Positions 1-7,976 of a stretch of DNA of 64,000 nt are shown in pieces. Origin of the DNA: Mogibacterium neglectum (GTDB taxonomy: Bacteria; Bacillota; Clostridia; Peptostreptococcales; Anaerovoracaceae); NCBI RefSeq assembly GCF_030644205.1, contig NZ_CP128647.1, positions 1,054,001 to 1,118,000 on the forward strand, written 5' to 3'. The notes below the pieces were generated by a model, which saw only the letters and a program-made list of their open reading frames with translations, was not told the origin of the DNA and did not search any database. The number at the start of each line of letters is the position of its first letter. Positions within the stretch are counted from its first letter, which is position 1. A program made the position numbers and the translations under genes.

Positions 1-159
1 CTGAAATAATATTATCGCTGTAAAACCATACAGAATCTTTTTATCAGTTGTTCCAAAAAATCCAGCTATTTCAGAATGAAACAGTAGAAGTATATCGAAC
101 AAAAATATTAGATAACAATATCCTCTAACTTTGCCAAGTGCAATCGCACCTTCTTTCAT
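1..159 (-). CDS. Membrane protein of unknown family, C-terminus beyond window
   Basis: An open frame of 53 codons starts at 159 and runs off the left edge. The ATG has a GGAGG seven bases upstream. It begins 12 bp after the cmk stop, so it is probably the next gene of the cmk operon. The visible part has a basic N-terminus (MKEGAIALGKVRG), one hydrophobic helix at about residues 14-27, and the start of a second at the window edge. I do not recognise the family. An integral membrane protein is all that can be supported. Confidence 0.6.
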   Translation of the reverse strand, partial: MKEGAIALGKVRGYCYLIFLFDILLLFHSEIAGFFGTTDKKILYGFTAIILFQ

Positions 160-171
160 ACATGACCTCCA

Positions 172-831
172 TTACTCTCTGCATGATACTCTTGTAGCCA
201 TCGATACAATTGTATTTACGACCTCATCAATAGTCATATCAGAAGTATCTACCATAGCCGCATCTTCAGCTTGAACCAGTGGGTTAAGCTTCCTATTCAT
301 GTCCTGATAATCTCTATCTTTGATTTCCTCGTAGATATCATCAAGAATCGTCTTGACTCCTTTTGCCGTAAGTTCATCATATCTACGGCGTGCCCTAACC
401 ATGGGATCAGCGGTTAAAAATATCTTGAGTTCTGCATCCGTCAATACGTTTGTACCTATATCTCGCCCATCCATGATTACGCCTTTACCTGTGGCAATTC
501 TTCGCTGGATGTCAATAAGCTTACTTCTAACTTCAGGTACTTGAGAGTAAATCGAAGCAAGTTTAGAAATTTCCTGAGTTCTTATAACATCACTAACATC
601 AACCCCATCGAGAATAATCCTACCATTCACAAAATCAATAGCCGTCTCTTCTAACATATTGCGAATTGATATTATGTCATCGGGTTTAATTCCCTCGCGA
701 TCAAGTTTCAGTCCAATAGCACGGTACATAGCACCAGTATCGATATACTCGAGACCTAGCTTGTTACCTACAAGCTTTGCGATAGTACTTTTGCCGGCAC
801 CACCAGGTCCATCAATAGCAATCCTTATCAT
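172..831 (-). CDS. cmk: Cytidylate kinase
   Basis: Phosphorylates CMP and dCMP with ATP in the cytoplasm. The N-terminus IAIDGPGGAGKST is the family P-loop. DTGAMYRA follows, and GRDIGTNV is the conserved NMP-binding segment. Length of 219 aa is usual. A GTG six bases upstream (837) is in frame, but the AAGG is spaced seven bases from the ATG at 831 and would sit almost on the GTG, so ATG is preferred. It follows nrdR by about 10 bp and precedes a partial membrane protein gene, so all three are probably cotranscribed. Confidence 0.96.
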   Translation of the reverse strand: MIRIAIDGPGGAGKSTIAKLVGNKLGLEYIDTGAMYRAIGLKLDREGIKPDDIISIRNMLEETAIDFVNGRIILDGVDVSDVIRTQEISKLASIYSQVPEVRSKLIDIQRRIATGKGVIMDGRDIGTNVLTDAELKIFLTADPMVRARRRYDELTAKGVKTILDDIYEEIKDRDYQDMNRKLNPLVQAEDAAMVDTSDMTIDEVVNTIVSMATRVSCRE

Positions 832-840
832 TTGCACACC

Positions 841-1365
841 TTAATCCTCATCAGCGGAATCTTCTTCTCCTGTCGACTCCTTTACATATCTCTCTGCATC
901 GTGACCATTTCTATCCTTCTCAAGTAGATTATTAATCTCCTTTACAAATGTATCAATATCTGTAAATCTATGATATACAGATGCAAATCTAACGTATGCA
1001 ACCTGATCCAAATCACGGAGCTCATCCATGATAAGAGCACCTATCATCTTACTATCTATCTCTTTTTCCATAGTGTTATTCAGCCCACGTTCGATGTTGT
1101 CAGCAATTCTCTGCACATCATCGTACTTAACCTTAGTTTTCTCGCAAGCCTTAAGAACACCATTTATCAGTTTGTTGCGGTCAAAACTCTCTCTAGTACC
1201 GTCACTTTTTATTACCACGAGCAACGAGTTTTCAATCTTCTCAAATGTTGTAAAGCGCTTATGACACTTGTCGCACTCACGACGACGCCTAATAGCAAGA
1301 CCTTCTTCAACGGGTCTAGAATCAACAACCTTGGTATCGGGATTACCGCAATAAGGGCACTTCAT
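841..1365 (-). CDS. nrdR: Transcriptional repressor NrdR
   Basis: Zinc-ribbon/ATP-cone repressor of ribonucleotide reductase genes; it senses ATP/dATP. The N-terminus MKCPYCGNPDTKVVDSR holds the first CxxC, and CDKCHKRF at about residue 32 holds the second. The ATP-cone spans about 49-139. GGAGG lies 6 bp before the ATG. At 174 aa it is slightly longer than the usual 150-160 because of an acidic tail ending GEEDSADED. No ribonucleotide reductase gene or NrdR-box pair was noticed in the window, so its targets lie elsewhere. Confidence 0.96.
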   Translation of the reverse strand: MKCPYCGNPDTKVVDSRPVEEGLAIRRRRECDKCHKRFTTFEKIENSLLVVIKSDGTRESFDRNKLINGVLKACEKTKVKYDDVQRIADNIERGLNNTMEKEIDSKMIGALIMDELRDLDQVAYVRFASVYHRFTDIDTFVKEINNLLEKDRNGHDAERYVKESTGEEDSADED

Positions 1366-1489
1366 TTCGTTCCTCCATGTTTAATTATAATAAAAATTTC
1401 GTAGCTTATCTTCTATCAAACGTATGTACGCTTTATTTAAATCATGCATACATAATAGTTGGAATTAAGAACAAGCTCTACAATGCTAG

Positions 1490-2581
1490 CTATTTTGCAA
1501 TGCTATCCTTAAGAACTTTTGCCATAACCTTTTCGTAAACCATAGTATCGTAAAGATTATTCTGATCAGCATATTTTTCAATGGACATACCCGCAGCCTT
1601 TTCATACTGAGAGCGTGTATAACCTGCGTCCTTAAGCAGTTTGTCTAAATACTCCTTGTATTCCTTGTCAGATACTTTGATATCATATTGCTTAGCGAGC
1701 GCAAAGAGCACAAGTTCTTGCTTAACTGTATTCTTCGCTGCAACTTTTGCTTCTTTCTCAAAAGCTTTCTTAGACATCCCCATCGAGCTCTTTAAATACT
1801 TCTCATACGACATATCATTTTTCTTAGCAAGAGCCTTGTAAGTATCAATCATCTTCTTCTGAGCATCTTTAAGTTCCTTATCAGGGTATTTCTTAATCTT
1901 GCTTGAATTTAATATCTTCTGGAATAACTCCTGCTTCTCAGAGCTTGCTGCCTGAGCTTTCTTATCCTTTAGAAGCTGTTCTTTGAGATTTTTCTCATAT
2001 TCAGCTTTATTCTTGAATTTTGTATTCTTTTTTACAAATTCATCATTATACTCAGGTGTAACAGTCTTAACAAGAGAGTTAAGCTTAATTGTAAACGTCG
2101 CTTTCTTACCTGAAAGTTCGGTGTTATTAGAATAATTGGCTGGGAACGTAACGGTTATATCAAAAGTCTCTCCCACTTTGTGTCCGACTATCTGCTTAGC
2201 AAATCCACTGATAAAATTGCTATCTCCAAGATTCAATTCATATCCTGTAGCTGATCCACCATCAAACTTCTTGCCATTAATTTTACCAGTATAATCGATG
2301 TTAACTATACTGTCTGCTGCAGCAGTTCCTTCTTTAACCTGTTCCTTAGTTTTCGCCTGTTCCAGCGTAGTATTAATCGCGTTCTGAACTTCAGCATCAC
2401 TCACTGAAGCATCAGCCTTGGTATACTCAAGATTCTTATACTTGCCTAGTTTCACATATTTACTGAAATCATCATAGTTGTACTTATCTGGTATAGATGC
2501 TCCACCGCACGAAGTAAACATGAATGCACCGGCTACCATAACCGCCACAATTGTCAACTTGCATATTTTGTTACGTGACAT
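1490..2581 (-). CDS. Trigger factor-like peptidyl-prolyl isomerase lipoprotein
   Basis: A predicted extracytoplasmic folding factor. The N-terminal helix (residues 8-22) ends in a lipobox-like FTSC with Cys25, indicating a lipoprotein. An FKBP-type PPIase domain spans about 85-172 (NIDYTGKINGKKFDGGSA, FAKQIVGHKVGETFDI). A lysine-rich helical region resembling the trigger factor C-terminal domain spans about 180-355. It therefore looks like the FKBP and C-terminal parts of trigger factor moved outside the membrane, playing a role like PrsA. An AAGGGG precedes the ATG by about 7 bp. It appears to be monocistronic, upstream of nrdR. Confidence 0.85.
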   Translation of the reverse strand: MSRNKICKLTIVAVMVAGAFMFTSCGGASIPDKYNYDDFSKYVKLGKYKNLEYTKADASVSDAEVQNAINTTLEQAKTKEQVKEGTAAADSIVNIDYTGKINGKKFDGGSATGYELNLGDSNFISGFAKQIVGHKVGETFDITVTFPANYSNNTELSGKKATFTIKLNSLVKTVTPEYNDEFVKKNTKFKNKAEYEKNLKEQLLKDKKAQAASSEKQELFQKILNSSKIKKYPDKELKDAQKKMIDTYKALAKKNDMSYEKYLKSSMGMSKKAFEKEAKVAAKNTVKQELVLFALAKQYDIKVSDKEYKEYLDKLLKDAGYTRSQYEKAAGMSIEKYADQNNLYDTMVYEKVMAKVLKDSIAK

Positions 2582-2726
2582 ATTAAAACCCCTTATATAT
2601 TGTGTTTTAAGTTGGTTATACTTATAAACCTTTTAATATATGTTATCATAGCAAAATCGAGGGTTCAACGAGTTTCACAGTAACCACACGAGTATTCCAA
2701 TTAATAGTTCTAAATTTTGCAATAAT

Positions 2727-2754
2727 AAAGACAGGGTTACTGCCCTGTCCTTTA
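2727..2754 (-). terminator. Weak hairpin ending the infC-rpmI-rplT operon
   Basis: On the minus strand GGACAGGG, a six-base loop and CCCTGTC form the stem, followed by TTTATTATT. The T tract is interrupted, so termination may be partial. It sits immediately after the stop of the small membrane protein gene, closing the ribosomal protein operon. Confidence 0.6.
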
Positions 2755-2756
2755 TG

Positions 2757-2933
2757 CTAATTATTCTCTTCTTGTTCTTTACGCTTCGCAAGCGCAGCCT
2801 CTTTACGTGCCTTTGCCCTCTCTCGCTTAAGAACTTCATTTCTCGCCGTTAACCCCCACCAAGCAACCGCGCAAACAGCAACGATTAGGCCGGCGATAAA
2901 TATAACGCCAATGTGGCTTAGAAAATATTCCAT
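2757..2933 (-). CDS. Small single-span membrane protein
   Basis: A 58-codon gene starting MEYFLSHIGVIFIAGLIVAV. One transmembrane helix (about residues 7-27) is followed by a strongly charged helix rich in Lys, Arg, Glu and Ala (about 31-56). It starts two bases after the rplT stop, so it is the last gene of the infC operon and ends right at the hairpin that closes it. No family recognised. The topology (helix plus basic cytoplasmic tail) and the ribosomal context suggest contact with ribosomes or nucleic acid, which is inference only. Confidence 0.7.
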   Translation of the reverse strand: MEYFLSHIGVIFIAGLIVAVCAVAWWGLTARNEVLKRERAKARKEAALAKRKEQEENN

Positions 2934-2935
2934 TA

Positions 2936-3289
2936 TTAGTTAGCCTTCTTTGCTAGTTTGCATAGCTCAGCGAAACCTGCAGCATCATAGATAGCCATCT
3001 CTGAGAGCATCTTTCTGTTTAGCTCGATTCCGGACTTCTTGAGACCGTTCATTAGGTTGCTGTAATTAATGCCGTTAGCTCTTGCAGCAGCATTAATTCT
3101 TGCGATCCAGAGTCTTCTGTACTCTCTCTTCTTGTTCTTTCTTCCAACGAAGGCAGATCTTAGAGCTCTCATTACAGCTGGGTTAGCAGCTCTGAAGTTC
3201 TTGCTTCTCTGTCCGTAGAAGCCCTTTGCCTGCTTTAAAATCTTCTTATGTCTCTTATGAGCGTTTACGCCCTTCTTTACTCTTGCCAT
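2936..3289 (-). CDS. rplT: 50S ribosomal protein L20
   Basis: A 117-residue L20 beginning [16 protein letters not shown], the standard N-terminus, behind a strong GGGAGG. A longer in-frame reading upstream to 3349 overlaps rpmI and lacks support. L20 is a primary 23S rRNA binder needed early in large-subunit assembly, and in Firmicutes it also represses this operon through the leader. The gene follows rpmI by about 20 bp. Confidence 0.98.
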   Translation of the reverse strand: MARVKKGVNAHKRHKKILKQAKGFYGQRSKNFRAANPAVMRALRSAFVGRKNKKREYRRLWIARINAAARANGINYSNLMNGLKKSGIELNRKMLSEMAIYDAAGFAELCKLAKKAN

Positions 3290-3308
3290 ATCTTTAAACC
3301 TCCCTAAA

Positions 3309-3509
3309 CTACTTTGCCATTGATCTAAGCATACGCTTTGTATCTGCACTAGTAAGCACTGTGGACTTACGAAGACCTCTCTTTCTCTTTGCAGTCTTCT
3401 TTGTCAGAATATGGCTCTTAAATGCCTTGTTTCTCTTAATCTTACCTGAACCAGTAAGCTTCATTCTCTTGCTTGCGCCTCTATGAGACTTCATCTTGTT
3501 CTTTGCCAT
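3309..3509 (-). CDS. rpmI: 50S ribosomal protein L35
   Basis: A 66-residue, very basic protein with the L35 signature ([20 protein letters not shown]) and the usual length. A good AGGAGG-like site precedes the ATG. It lies between infC and rplT in the canonical infC-rpmI-rplT order. No anomalies. Confidence 0.98.
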   Translation of the reverse strand: MAKNKMKSHRGASKRMKLTGSGKIKRNKAFKSHILTKKTAKRKRGLRKSTVLTSADTKRMLRSMAK

Positions 3510-3537
3510 AATGATTTCCTCCTAAGTTGTTAATTCA

Positions 3538-4056
3538 TTACTTACTATTCTTTGGTGATAGGAACATAGTAAGGCTTCGTCCCTCAAACTTTGGCTTCTT
3601 GTCTATGATGCCGTATTCAGAAACCAGCTCTGCAAAGCTGTTCATAACATCGAAGCCTTTCGCTGTGTAATCACGTTCTCTTCCTCTGAATCTAAGGCTA
3701 ACCTTAACCTTATCTCCATCCTTTAGGAACTTGATTGCTGTATTCGCCTTTACATTTACATCGTGCTCCTCGATAAATGTGCTGAGACGGACCTCCTTAA
3801 CCTGCATGGTCTTCTGATTCTTCTTAGCCATCTTATCCTTCTTCTGGAGCTCATAGCGATATTTCCCGAAGTCTAGGATCTTGCAAACTGGCGGTTCAGC
3901 ATTCGGAGAAACATTCACGAGGTCTAGATTAGCCTCTTCTGCAATTGCAAGAGCTTCTCTTATGCCCATAACTCCGCGCATATCTCCATTTTCATCTATC
4001 AAACGGACTTCCTTTGCACGAATATCTCCGTTGATCTGTTGTTTATCCTTGCTAAT
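3538..4056 (-). CDS. infC: Translation initiation factor IF-3, AUU start
   Basis: IF-3 binds the 30S subunit and enforces correct start-codon choice. The frame extends upstream of the first ATG/GTG/TTG to an ATT codon at 4056, giving ISKDKQQINGDIRAKEVR ahead of LIDENGD. This matches the known N-terminus of Bacillus IF-3, which also starts at AUU, and a GGAGG lies seven bases upstream. The resulting 172 aa is the normal length; starting at the TTG (4002) would lose 18 conserved residues. AUU initiation is the classical basis for IF-3 autoregulation, because IF-3 rejects the poor start codon on its own mRNA. Confidence 0.97.
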   Translation of the reverse strand: MSKDKQQINGDIRAKEVRLIDENGDMRGVMGIREALAIAEEANLDLVNVSPNAEPPVCKILDFGKYRYELQKKDKMAKKNQKTMQVKEVRLSTFIEEHDVNVKANTAIKFLKDGDKVKVSLRFRGRERDYTAKGFDVMNSFAELVSEYGIIDKKPKFEGRSLTMFLSPKNSK

Positions 4057-4075
4057 TGGTCTACCTCCATATAAT

Positions 4076-4184
4076 AAAAAAAGCGGATACAGAAGTATCC
4101 GCGAATTAACTGAAATAAATCAAGTTATTGATAACCCGTACGCCTGTGCCCACAAGGTGAGAAGCGGATAACTTCTTCTTTGAC
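4076..4184 (-). promoter_or_regulatory. L20-type attenuating leader of infC operon
   Basis: The leader between promoter and infC contains a strong intrinsic terminator: on the minus strand GCGGATAC, TTCT, GTATCCGC and seven T (4102 to 4076). Upstream, TTATCCGC (4171-4164) is complementary to the first terminator arm, so an antiterminator and the terminator are mutually exclusive. AAGTTAT and ATAACTT can also pair across the leader. This arrangement, and its position before infC-rpmI-rplT, match the Firmicutes ribosomal protein L20 leader, in which excess L20 promotes termination. Pairings were read by eye; no covariance model was run. Confidence 0.85.
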
Positions 4185-4190
4185 TAGATG

Positions 4191-4219
4191 ATTATAGACT
4201 ATTGCTTAGCTTGTGTCAA
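4191..4219 (-). promoter_or_regulatory. Consensus sigma-A promoter for infC operon
   Basis: On the minus strand TTGACA (4219-4214), a 17-bp spacer and TATAAT (4196-4191). All 12 positions match consensus, as expected for a ribosomal operon. Transcription should start near 4184, giving a leader of about 128 nt. Confidence 0.85.
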
Positions 4220-4239
4220 TACTAAATAATACCTGTCAT

Positions 4240-5622
4240 CTACTGTTTTTCAACTTCGTGTTCTGGCTTCATATGCTCCCAGTTCCATTCTCCTTTACAC
4301 ACAATCCTATTATACGCAGGAACCATTACTGAGATTAGCGACATGATGCCTAGAACTATCAGATACCAGTTGTATGGAATCATACTTGTCGGATTTACTG
4401 CATTCTTGGTCAAGCTGGCGATTAGAAGGAACTGTGCCCCGTACGGAATGAAACCCTGCATTATACATGAGAATATATCGAGAAACGAGGCTGTTCTTCT
4501 AGGATCAATCTTATACTTCTCGGCAATTTCTCTGGCAATCTCACCAGTAACGATAATCGCTACTGTATTGTTAGCTGTTGCAGCATCTGTTAAAGCTGTT
4601 AGTGCCGCGATTCCTACAGATGCAGATTTAGGGCCTTTGAAAAGCTTGCTCGTCTTATCTATAATCCACTTAAGACCACCGTAATGCTTAGTAAGTTCTG
4701 CAAGACCACCTACAAACATGGATAGAATAAACACTTCAATCATACCCTGATATCCAGCCCAGATTTTAGCTGCAACTTCCATAAGACCGATAGCACCAGT
4801 TCCAACACCTACTGCTGAAGCGCTGAGAATTCCGATAATCAGTACAGCGAACACATTGAGTCCTAATAACGCTAGTCCGAGAACAAGAACGTATGGTACT
4901 ACCTTTATCAAGTTATAATCTAGATTTTCAGTTACAGTACCACCCTTGCTAAAGATAATCATGAGCACGAGTGAAATAAACGCTGAAGGTATAGAAATCC
5001 AAGCATTAGTTCTAAACTTGTCCTTAAGGTCTACTCCCTGAGTCCTTGTAGCAGCAATTGTCGTGTCGGAAATCATAGATAGATTATCTCCAAACATCGC
5101 ACCTGTGAGAACAGCAGCGACAACGAATGACATATTAAGGTCTGCTGTCTTAGCCATCTGATATGCGATTGGCACTATAGCTCCAACGGTACCCATTGAA
5201 GTGCCAGTAGCAGTGGATAGGAACGCTGCTATTACGAAAATTCCTGGAACAATGAACCTAGGAGGGATAATCGTTAGTCCAAGATTTGCTGTAGAGGAAA
5301 CTCCTCCCATTGCACCCGCAACAGAAGAAAATGCTCCAGCTAAGAGGAATATCATGAGCATCGTCATAATATTTTCATCACCAGCACCTCTTGCAAATAG
5401 CTTAAAATTATTGTCGATTCCCGTCTTGTGATACATTAAAAAAGCCAGTATAACGGCAATTGTCATAGCGACTACAGAAGGAAACTGGTAAAATGCCATC
5501 TCTACACCCTTGGAATGCAGGACAATTCCAACACCCAGGTAGATAACAATAAAGAAAAGAAGTGGAATTAACGCCAAGCCACTTGCTTCTCTTTCCCTAT
5601 GAAGTTTAACTTGTTCTTTCAT
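4240..5622 (-). CDS. nhaC: Na+/H+ antiporter NhaC family
   Basis: A 460-residue polytopic membrane protein with about 11 hydrophobic segments. Motifs FLSTATGTSMGTVGAIVPIA and GAMFGDNLSMISDTTIAA are typical of the NhaC branch of the ion transporter superfamily. Related carriers exchange Na+ for H+, or organic acids or amines with cations, so the substrate is not settled. It ends only 20 bp from the infC promoter and appears to be transcribed alone. The ATG is not preceded by a strong Shine-Dalgarno. Alternative: malate/Na+-lactate (MleN-like) antiporter. Confidence 0.85.
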   Translation of the reverse strand: MKEQVKLHREREASGLALIPLLFFIVIYLGVGIVLHSKGVEMAFYQFPSVVAMTIAVILAFLMYHKTGIDNNFKLFARGAGDENIMTMLMIFLLAGAFSSVAGAMGGVSSTANLGLTIIPPRFIVPGIFVIAAFLSTATGTSMGTVGAIVPIAYQMAKTADLNMSFVVAAVLTGAMFGDNLSMISDTTIAATRTQGVDLKDKFRTNAWISIPSAFISLVLMIIFSKGGTVTENLDYNLIKVVPYVLVLGLALLGLNVFAVLIIGILSASAVGVGTGAIGLMEVAAKIWAGYQGMIEVFILSMFVGGLAELTKHYGGLKWIIDKTSKLFKGPKSASVGIAALTALTDAATANNTVAIIVTGEIAREIAEKYKIDPRRTASFLDIFSCIMQGFIPYGAQFLLIASLTKNAVNPTSMIPYNWYLIVLGIMSLISVMVPAYNRIVCKGEWNWEHMKPEHEVEKQ

Positions 5623-5904
5623 TAAAATACCTCAGTAACTAGTTCATTATAAAAGTAACATATTAAAGCTTTTACTCATCTAATAAAAACGTTATCTTTT
5701 ATTTTACACAAAATCACACTTTCTTACACAGTTTATTTGTATTTTTCTTTGTATTTTAAGTACTTTATATATAGCTTTGTAAGTGTATCATTAAATTTAA
5801 AACATCAATTGCATCACTCAAATGTTACAATCATAGTAATTAATATTTCAGTTCATACAATAATGAAGAAACGAAAACAAGTAACACATATAAAATTTAT
5901 CGTA
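5623..5904. other. AT-rich divergent spacer, no gene seen
   Basis: Between the divergent nhaC and thiT promoters. Short open frames here lack Shine-Dalgarno sites and coding character. A 9-base direct repeat TTGCAATAT lies just downstream, within the thiT promoter. TATAAT-like and TTTATTT tracts are frequent. Nothing else is supported. Confidence 0.5.
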
Positions 5905-5933
5905 TTGCAATATCATTTGTTGCAATATACAAT
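5905..5933 (+). promoter_or_regulatory. Promoter of the thiT riboswitch transcript
   Basis: TTGCAA (5905-5910), 17 bp, TACAAT (5928-5933), with a start expected near 5940, about a dozen bases before the TPP aptamer. The motif TTGCAATAT occurs twice, at the -35 and within the spacer. Confidence 0.65.
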
Positions 5934-5951
5934 GAGTAAATAAACAAAATA

Positions 5952-6070
5952 TTGCTGGGGGAGCGATAGCTGAGAGTTGCTTCACTTACGTATAAAATCG
6001 GTCATTTTATACACTAAGATGAAGCGAGACCCTTCTACCCTGCGGATAATGCCGTAGCGGGAAGCTGGCT
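5952..6070 (+). ncRNA. TPP riboswitch (THI element)
   Basis: The conserved THI-box blocks occur in order: GGGGGAGC, GCTGAGAG, then GACCCTT, CCTGCGGATAATGCC and GCGGGAAGC. The variable P3 arm is unusually long: TTGCTTCA pairs with TGAAGCGA, capped by GTATAAAAT/ATTTTATAC. Known function: binds thiamine pyrophosphate and turns expression off. The following hairpin overlaps the thiT ribosome-binding site. Supported by motif order and by the downstream thiamine transporter. Confidence 0.95.
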
Positions 6071-6084
6071 AGAATACAAAAGCA

Positions 6085-6113
6085 CCCCCTCCTGCATTAT
6101 AGGAGGCTTTTTT
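6085..6113 (+). terminator. Terminator whose 3' arm is the thiT Shine-Dalgarno
   Basis: CCTCCT (6088-6093), loop GCATTAT, AGGAGG (6101-6106), then six T ending directly before the thiT ATG. The 3' arm of the stem is a perfect ribosome-binding site seven bases from the ATG. The same hairpin can thus act as an intrinsic terminator and mask translation initiation. Outer AAAAG/CTTTT pairs could extend the stem across a five-base bulge. Confidence 0.8.
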
Positions 6114-6752
6114 ATGACTTTACAGAGTTTTGTTGAATCAAGAGTTGGTCAGGTATTGATTGTATTTATAATCATCCTATTACTATGCTTAATAACAGTT
6201 AGCGGGAAATCAAAGAGTGATAACAAAAAAATCGACGTTAAAGCACTCACTGTTTCATCTCTACTAATTGCGATTGCGATGGTGCTATCTAACATCAAGA
6301 TATTTACAATGCCACAAGGGGGATCGATCACACTGTTCTCCCTACTACCAATATCTGTTATCACTTACCTATACGGCACTAAACGTGGTGTAACTGCAGG
6401 TGTTGCTCTAGGCCTTGTAAATCTAATATTCGGGCCTTACGTAATTCACCCTCTTCAGCTACTGCTCGACTATCCAATTGCTTTCGGTGCACTCGGTCTC
6501 GGCGGTGCACTACGTGACAGCAAAAATGGCCTGACTAAAGTATATCTTACAGGTGTATTTGCAAGATATTTCTGCGCAGTTGCATCAGGTATCATCTTCT
6601 TCGGATCATATGCACCATCTGAATTTAACGCTGTCACTTGGTCTATCTGGTACAATCTCACATACCTAGCAGCAGAAGCAGCTATTACGGTTGTTGTAAT
6701 CAATATGCCACCGGTTAAAGCTATTTTTGAGAAGATGAAGAATGATAACTAA
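6114..6752 (+). CDS. thiT: Thiamine ECF transporter substrate-binding subunit ThiT
   Basis: Membrane S-component that captures thiamine for an energy-coupling-factor transporter; the shared EcfA/A'/T module is not in this window. Motifs PQGGSITLFSLLPI and GPYVIHPLQLLLDYPIAF are typical of ThiT. Six helices follow an extra N-terminal helix (residues 13-30) and a charged linker, which explains 212 aa against the usual 180-200. It is controlled by the upstream TPP riboswitch and overlaps maf by 11 bp, so thiamine status also influences maf. Confidence 0.93.
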   Translation: MTLQSFVESRVGQVLIVFIIILLLCLITVSGKSKSDNKKIDVKALTVSSLLIAIAMVLSNIKIFTMPQGGSITLFSLLPISVITYLYGTKRGVTAGVALGLVNLIFGPYVIHPLQLLLDYPIAFGALGLGGALRDSKNGLTKVYLTGVFARYFCAVASGIIFFGSYAPSEFNAVTWSIWYNLTYLAAEAAITVVVINMPPVKAIFEKMKNDN

Positions 6753-7365
6753 AGAGAATAATCCGCTATTAGATCGATATGATAGAGTCATTCTCGCATC
6801 AAAGTCCCCACGCAGATTGGACATACTGAGAGAGCATGGCGTTGAACCAATTATAAAGTATGGAAATGCTGACGAATCACTACCAAAGGGTATATCATTT
6901 ACAGATGCAGTGACGATGCTTTCCGAGAGAAAAGCTATGGCAGCACTAGAACTTCCAGATATATTAGGACTTAAAGGCAAATCGATACTTATAGCTTCGG
7001 ACACTATCGTCTATAAAGACATTATCATGGGCAAGCCGCACGATAACGAGGATGCTTTTAATATGCTGGCATCTCTACGAAATGATACCCATTACGTGGC
7101 TACTGGTGTCACACTCATCGACATTATTGACGGAGCTCCTCAGATCGATGACATATGCTCGTTTGCCGAAGTTACGGAGATCATCTGCTGTGATTATGCA
7201 GATGAAGATATATGGGCATATATAAAGACTGGTGAACCTGCTGATAAGGCTGGTGCATACGCTATCCAAGGTGGTTTTAGAAAATATATCAGAGAGTTTA
7301 GAGGCGATTACGAGAATGTCGTTGGACTACCTTATAATAGGATAATCAGCGAGCTTAATAAATAA
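6742..7365 (+). CDS. maf: Maf family nucleotide pyrophosphatase
   Basis: Maf proteins hydrolyse non-canonical or modified nucleoside triphosphates to monophosphates and are linked to septum formation. Visible motifs: ILASKSPRR near the N-terminus, ASDTIV with the catalytic Asp, MGKPHDNEDA and GAYAIQGGF. At 207 aa it is slightly longer than average, with a short N-terminal extension. The start overlaps the thiT end by 11 bp, implying translational coupling. Pairing of maf with thiT under a TPP riboswitch is unusual; I know of no functional link. Confidence 0.93.
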   Translation: MITKENNPLLDRYDRVILASKSPRRLDILREHGVEPIIKYGNADESLPKGISFTDAVTMLSERKAMAALELPDILGLKGKSILIASDTIVYKDIIMGKPHDNEDAFNMLASLRNDTHYVATGVTLIDIIDGAPQIDDICSFAEVTEIICCDYADEDIWAYIKTGEPADKAGAYAIQGGFRKYIREFRGDYENVVGLPYNRIISELNK

Positions 7366-7377
7366 CATCAACGTAAA

Positions 7378-7414
7378 TGGGGCTACACATTTCATATGCT
7401 AGCCCCACTTTTTT
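7378..7414 (+). terminator. Intrinsic terminator after maf
   Basis: TGGGGCTA and TAGCCCCA pair around a 14-base loop, followed by ACTTTTTT. It separates maf from the convergent tenI gene. The T run overlaps the tenI stop codon. Confidence 0.85.
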
Positions 7415-7976
7415 ATAGCTTCATATAAAACGACATCTGACATGCCCCACTTGCTCCAGCAGAGGCAACCTCCTCTATATTGAACTCATCGATTCCACCT
7501 ATCGCATATACTGGTACATCAACTTGCTCTACTATACTTGTCAAGAAGTCTATACCACGTCCCGGAAGCCCTTTCTTGCATTCAGTATCATAGATATGAC
7601 CAGCAATTATTGCATCTACATCAGAGTTGTTTATTCTAATCGCCTCATTTATGGAATGAACTGAAACCCAGACCGATAAACCGTACAATTCCCCAACATT
7701 AGACTCGTAATAAGGGGACGATAATTGAACTGGTATACCGAGTTCGCGCGCAACCCCATAATACTTGTTCACTATCAATCTCACAGAATGCATATCACAG
7801 AGTAATTTAACTTTATATGCTAGTTCTCTATATTCGGCTTCAGAAAGATCTTTTTCTCTAAGTATCAAGAAATTCGGCTTCGAAATTGTAAAAACTATCT
7901 TAAGCTGTTCATAAAGCGACCTATCTGTTAAGTGGCGATTCGTTACACAGATTTTTTTAAACGTACACATAATCAT
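7413..7976 (-). CDS. tenI: Thiazole tautomerase TenI / ThiE-like protein
   Basis: A 187-residue TIM-barrel of the thiamine phosphate synthase superfamily. AGHIYDTECKKGLPGRGIDF resembles TenI, which aromatises the thiazole phosphate made by ThiG, more than ThiE. VYAIGGIDEFNIEEVASAGA is the phosphate-binding C-terminal loop. It overlaps thiH by 20 bp at the end of the thiSFGH operon, which also fits a thiazole-branch role. ThiE activity cannot be excluded from sequence. Starts at 7976 or 7970 are both possible. Confidence 0.8.
   Translation of the reverse strand: MIMCTFKKICVTNRHLTDRSLYEQLKIVFTISKPNFLILREKDLSEAEYRELAYKVKLLCDMHSVRLIVNKYYGVARELGIPVQLSSPYYESNVGELYGLSVWVSVHSINEAIRINNSDVDAIIAGHIYDTECKKGLPGRGIDFLTSIVEQVDVPVYAIGGIDEFNIEEVASAGASGACQMSFYMKL

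Noticed and set aside
970-1404. A 144-codon plus-strand frame across nrdR
   Set aside because: Antisense to a well-supported nrdR gene with all motifs; composition is not protein-like and there is no Shine-Dalgarno.
5737-5943. A 68-codon plus-strand frame before the TPP riboswitch
   Set aside because: No ribosome-binding site, low-complexity AT-rich composition, and it runs through the thiT promoter.
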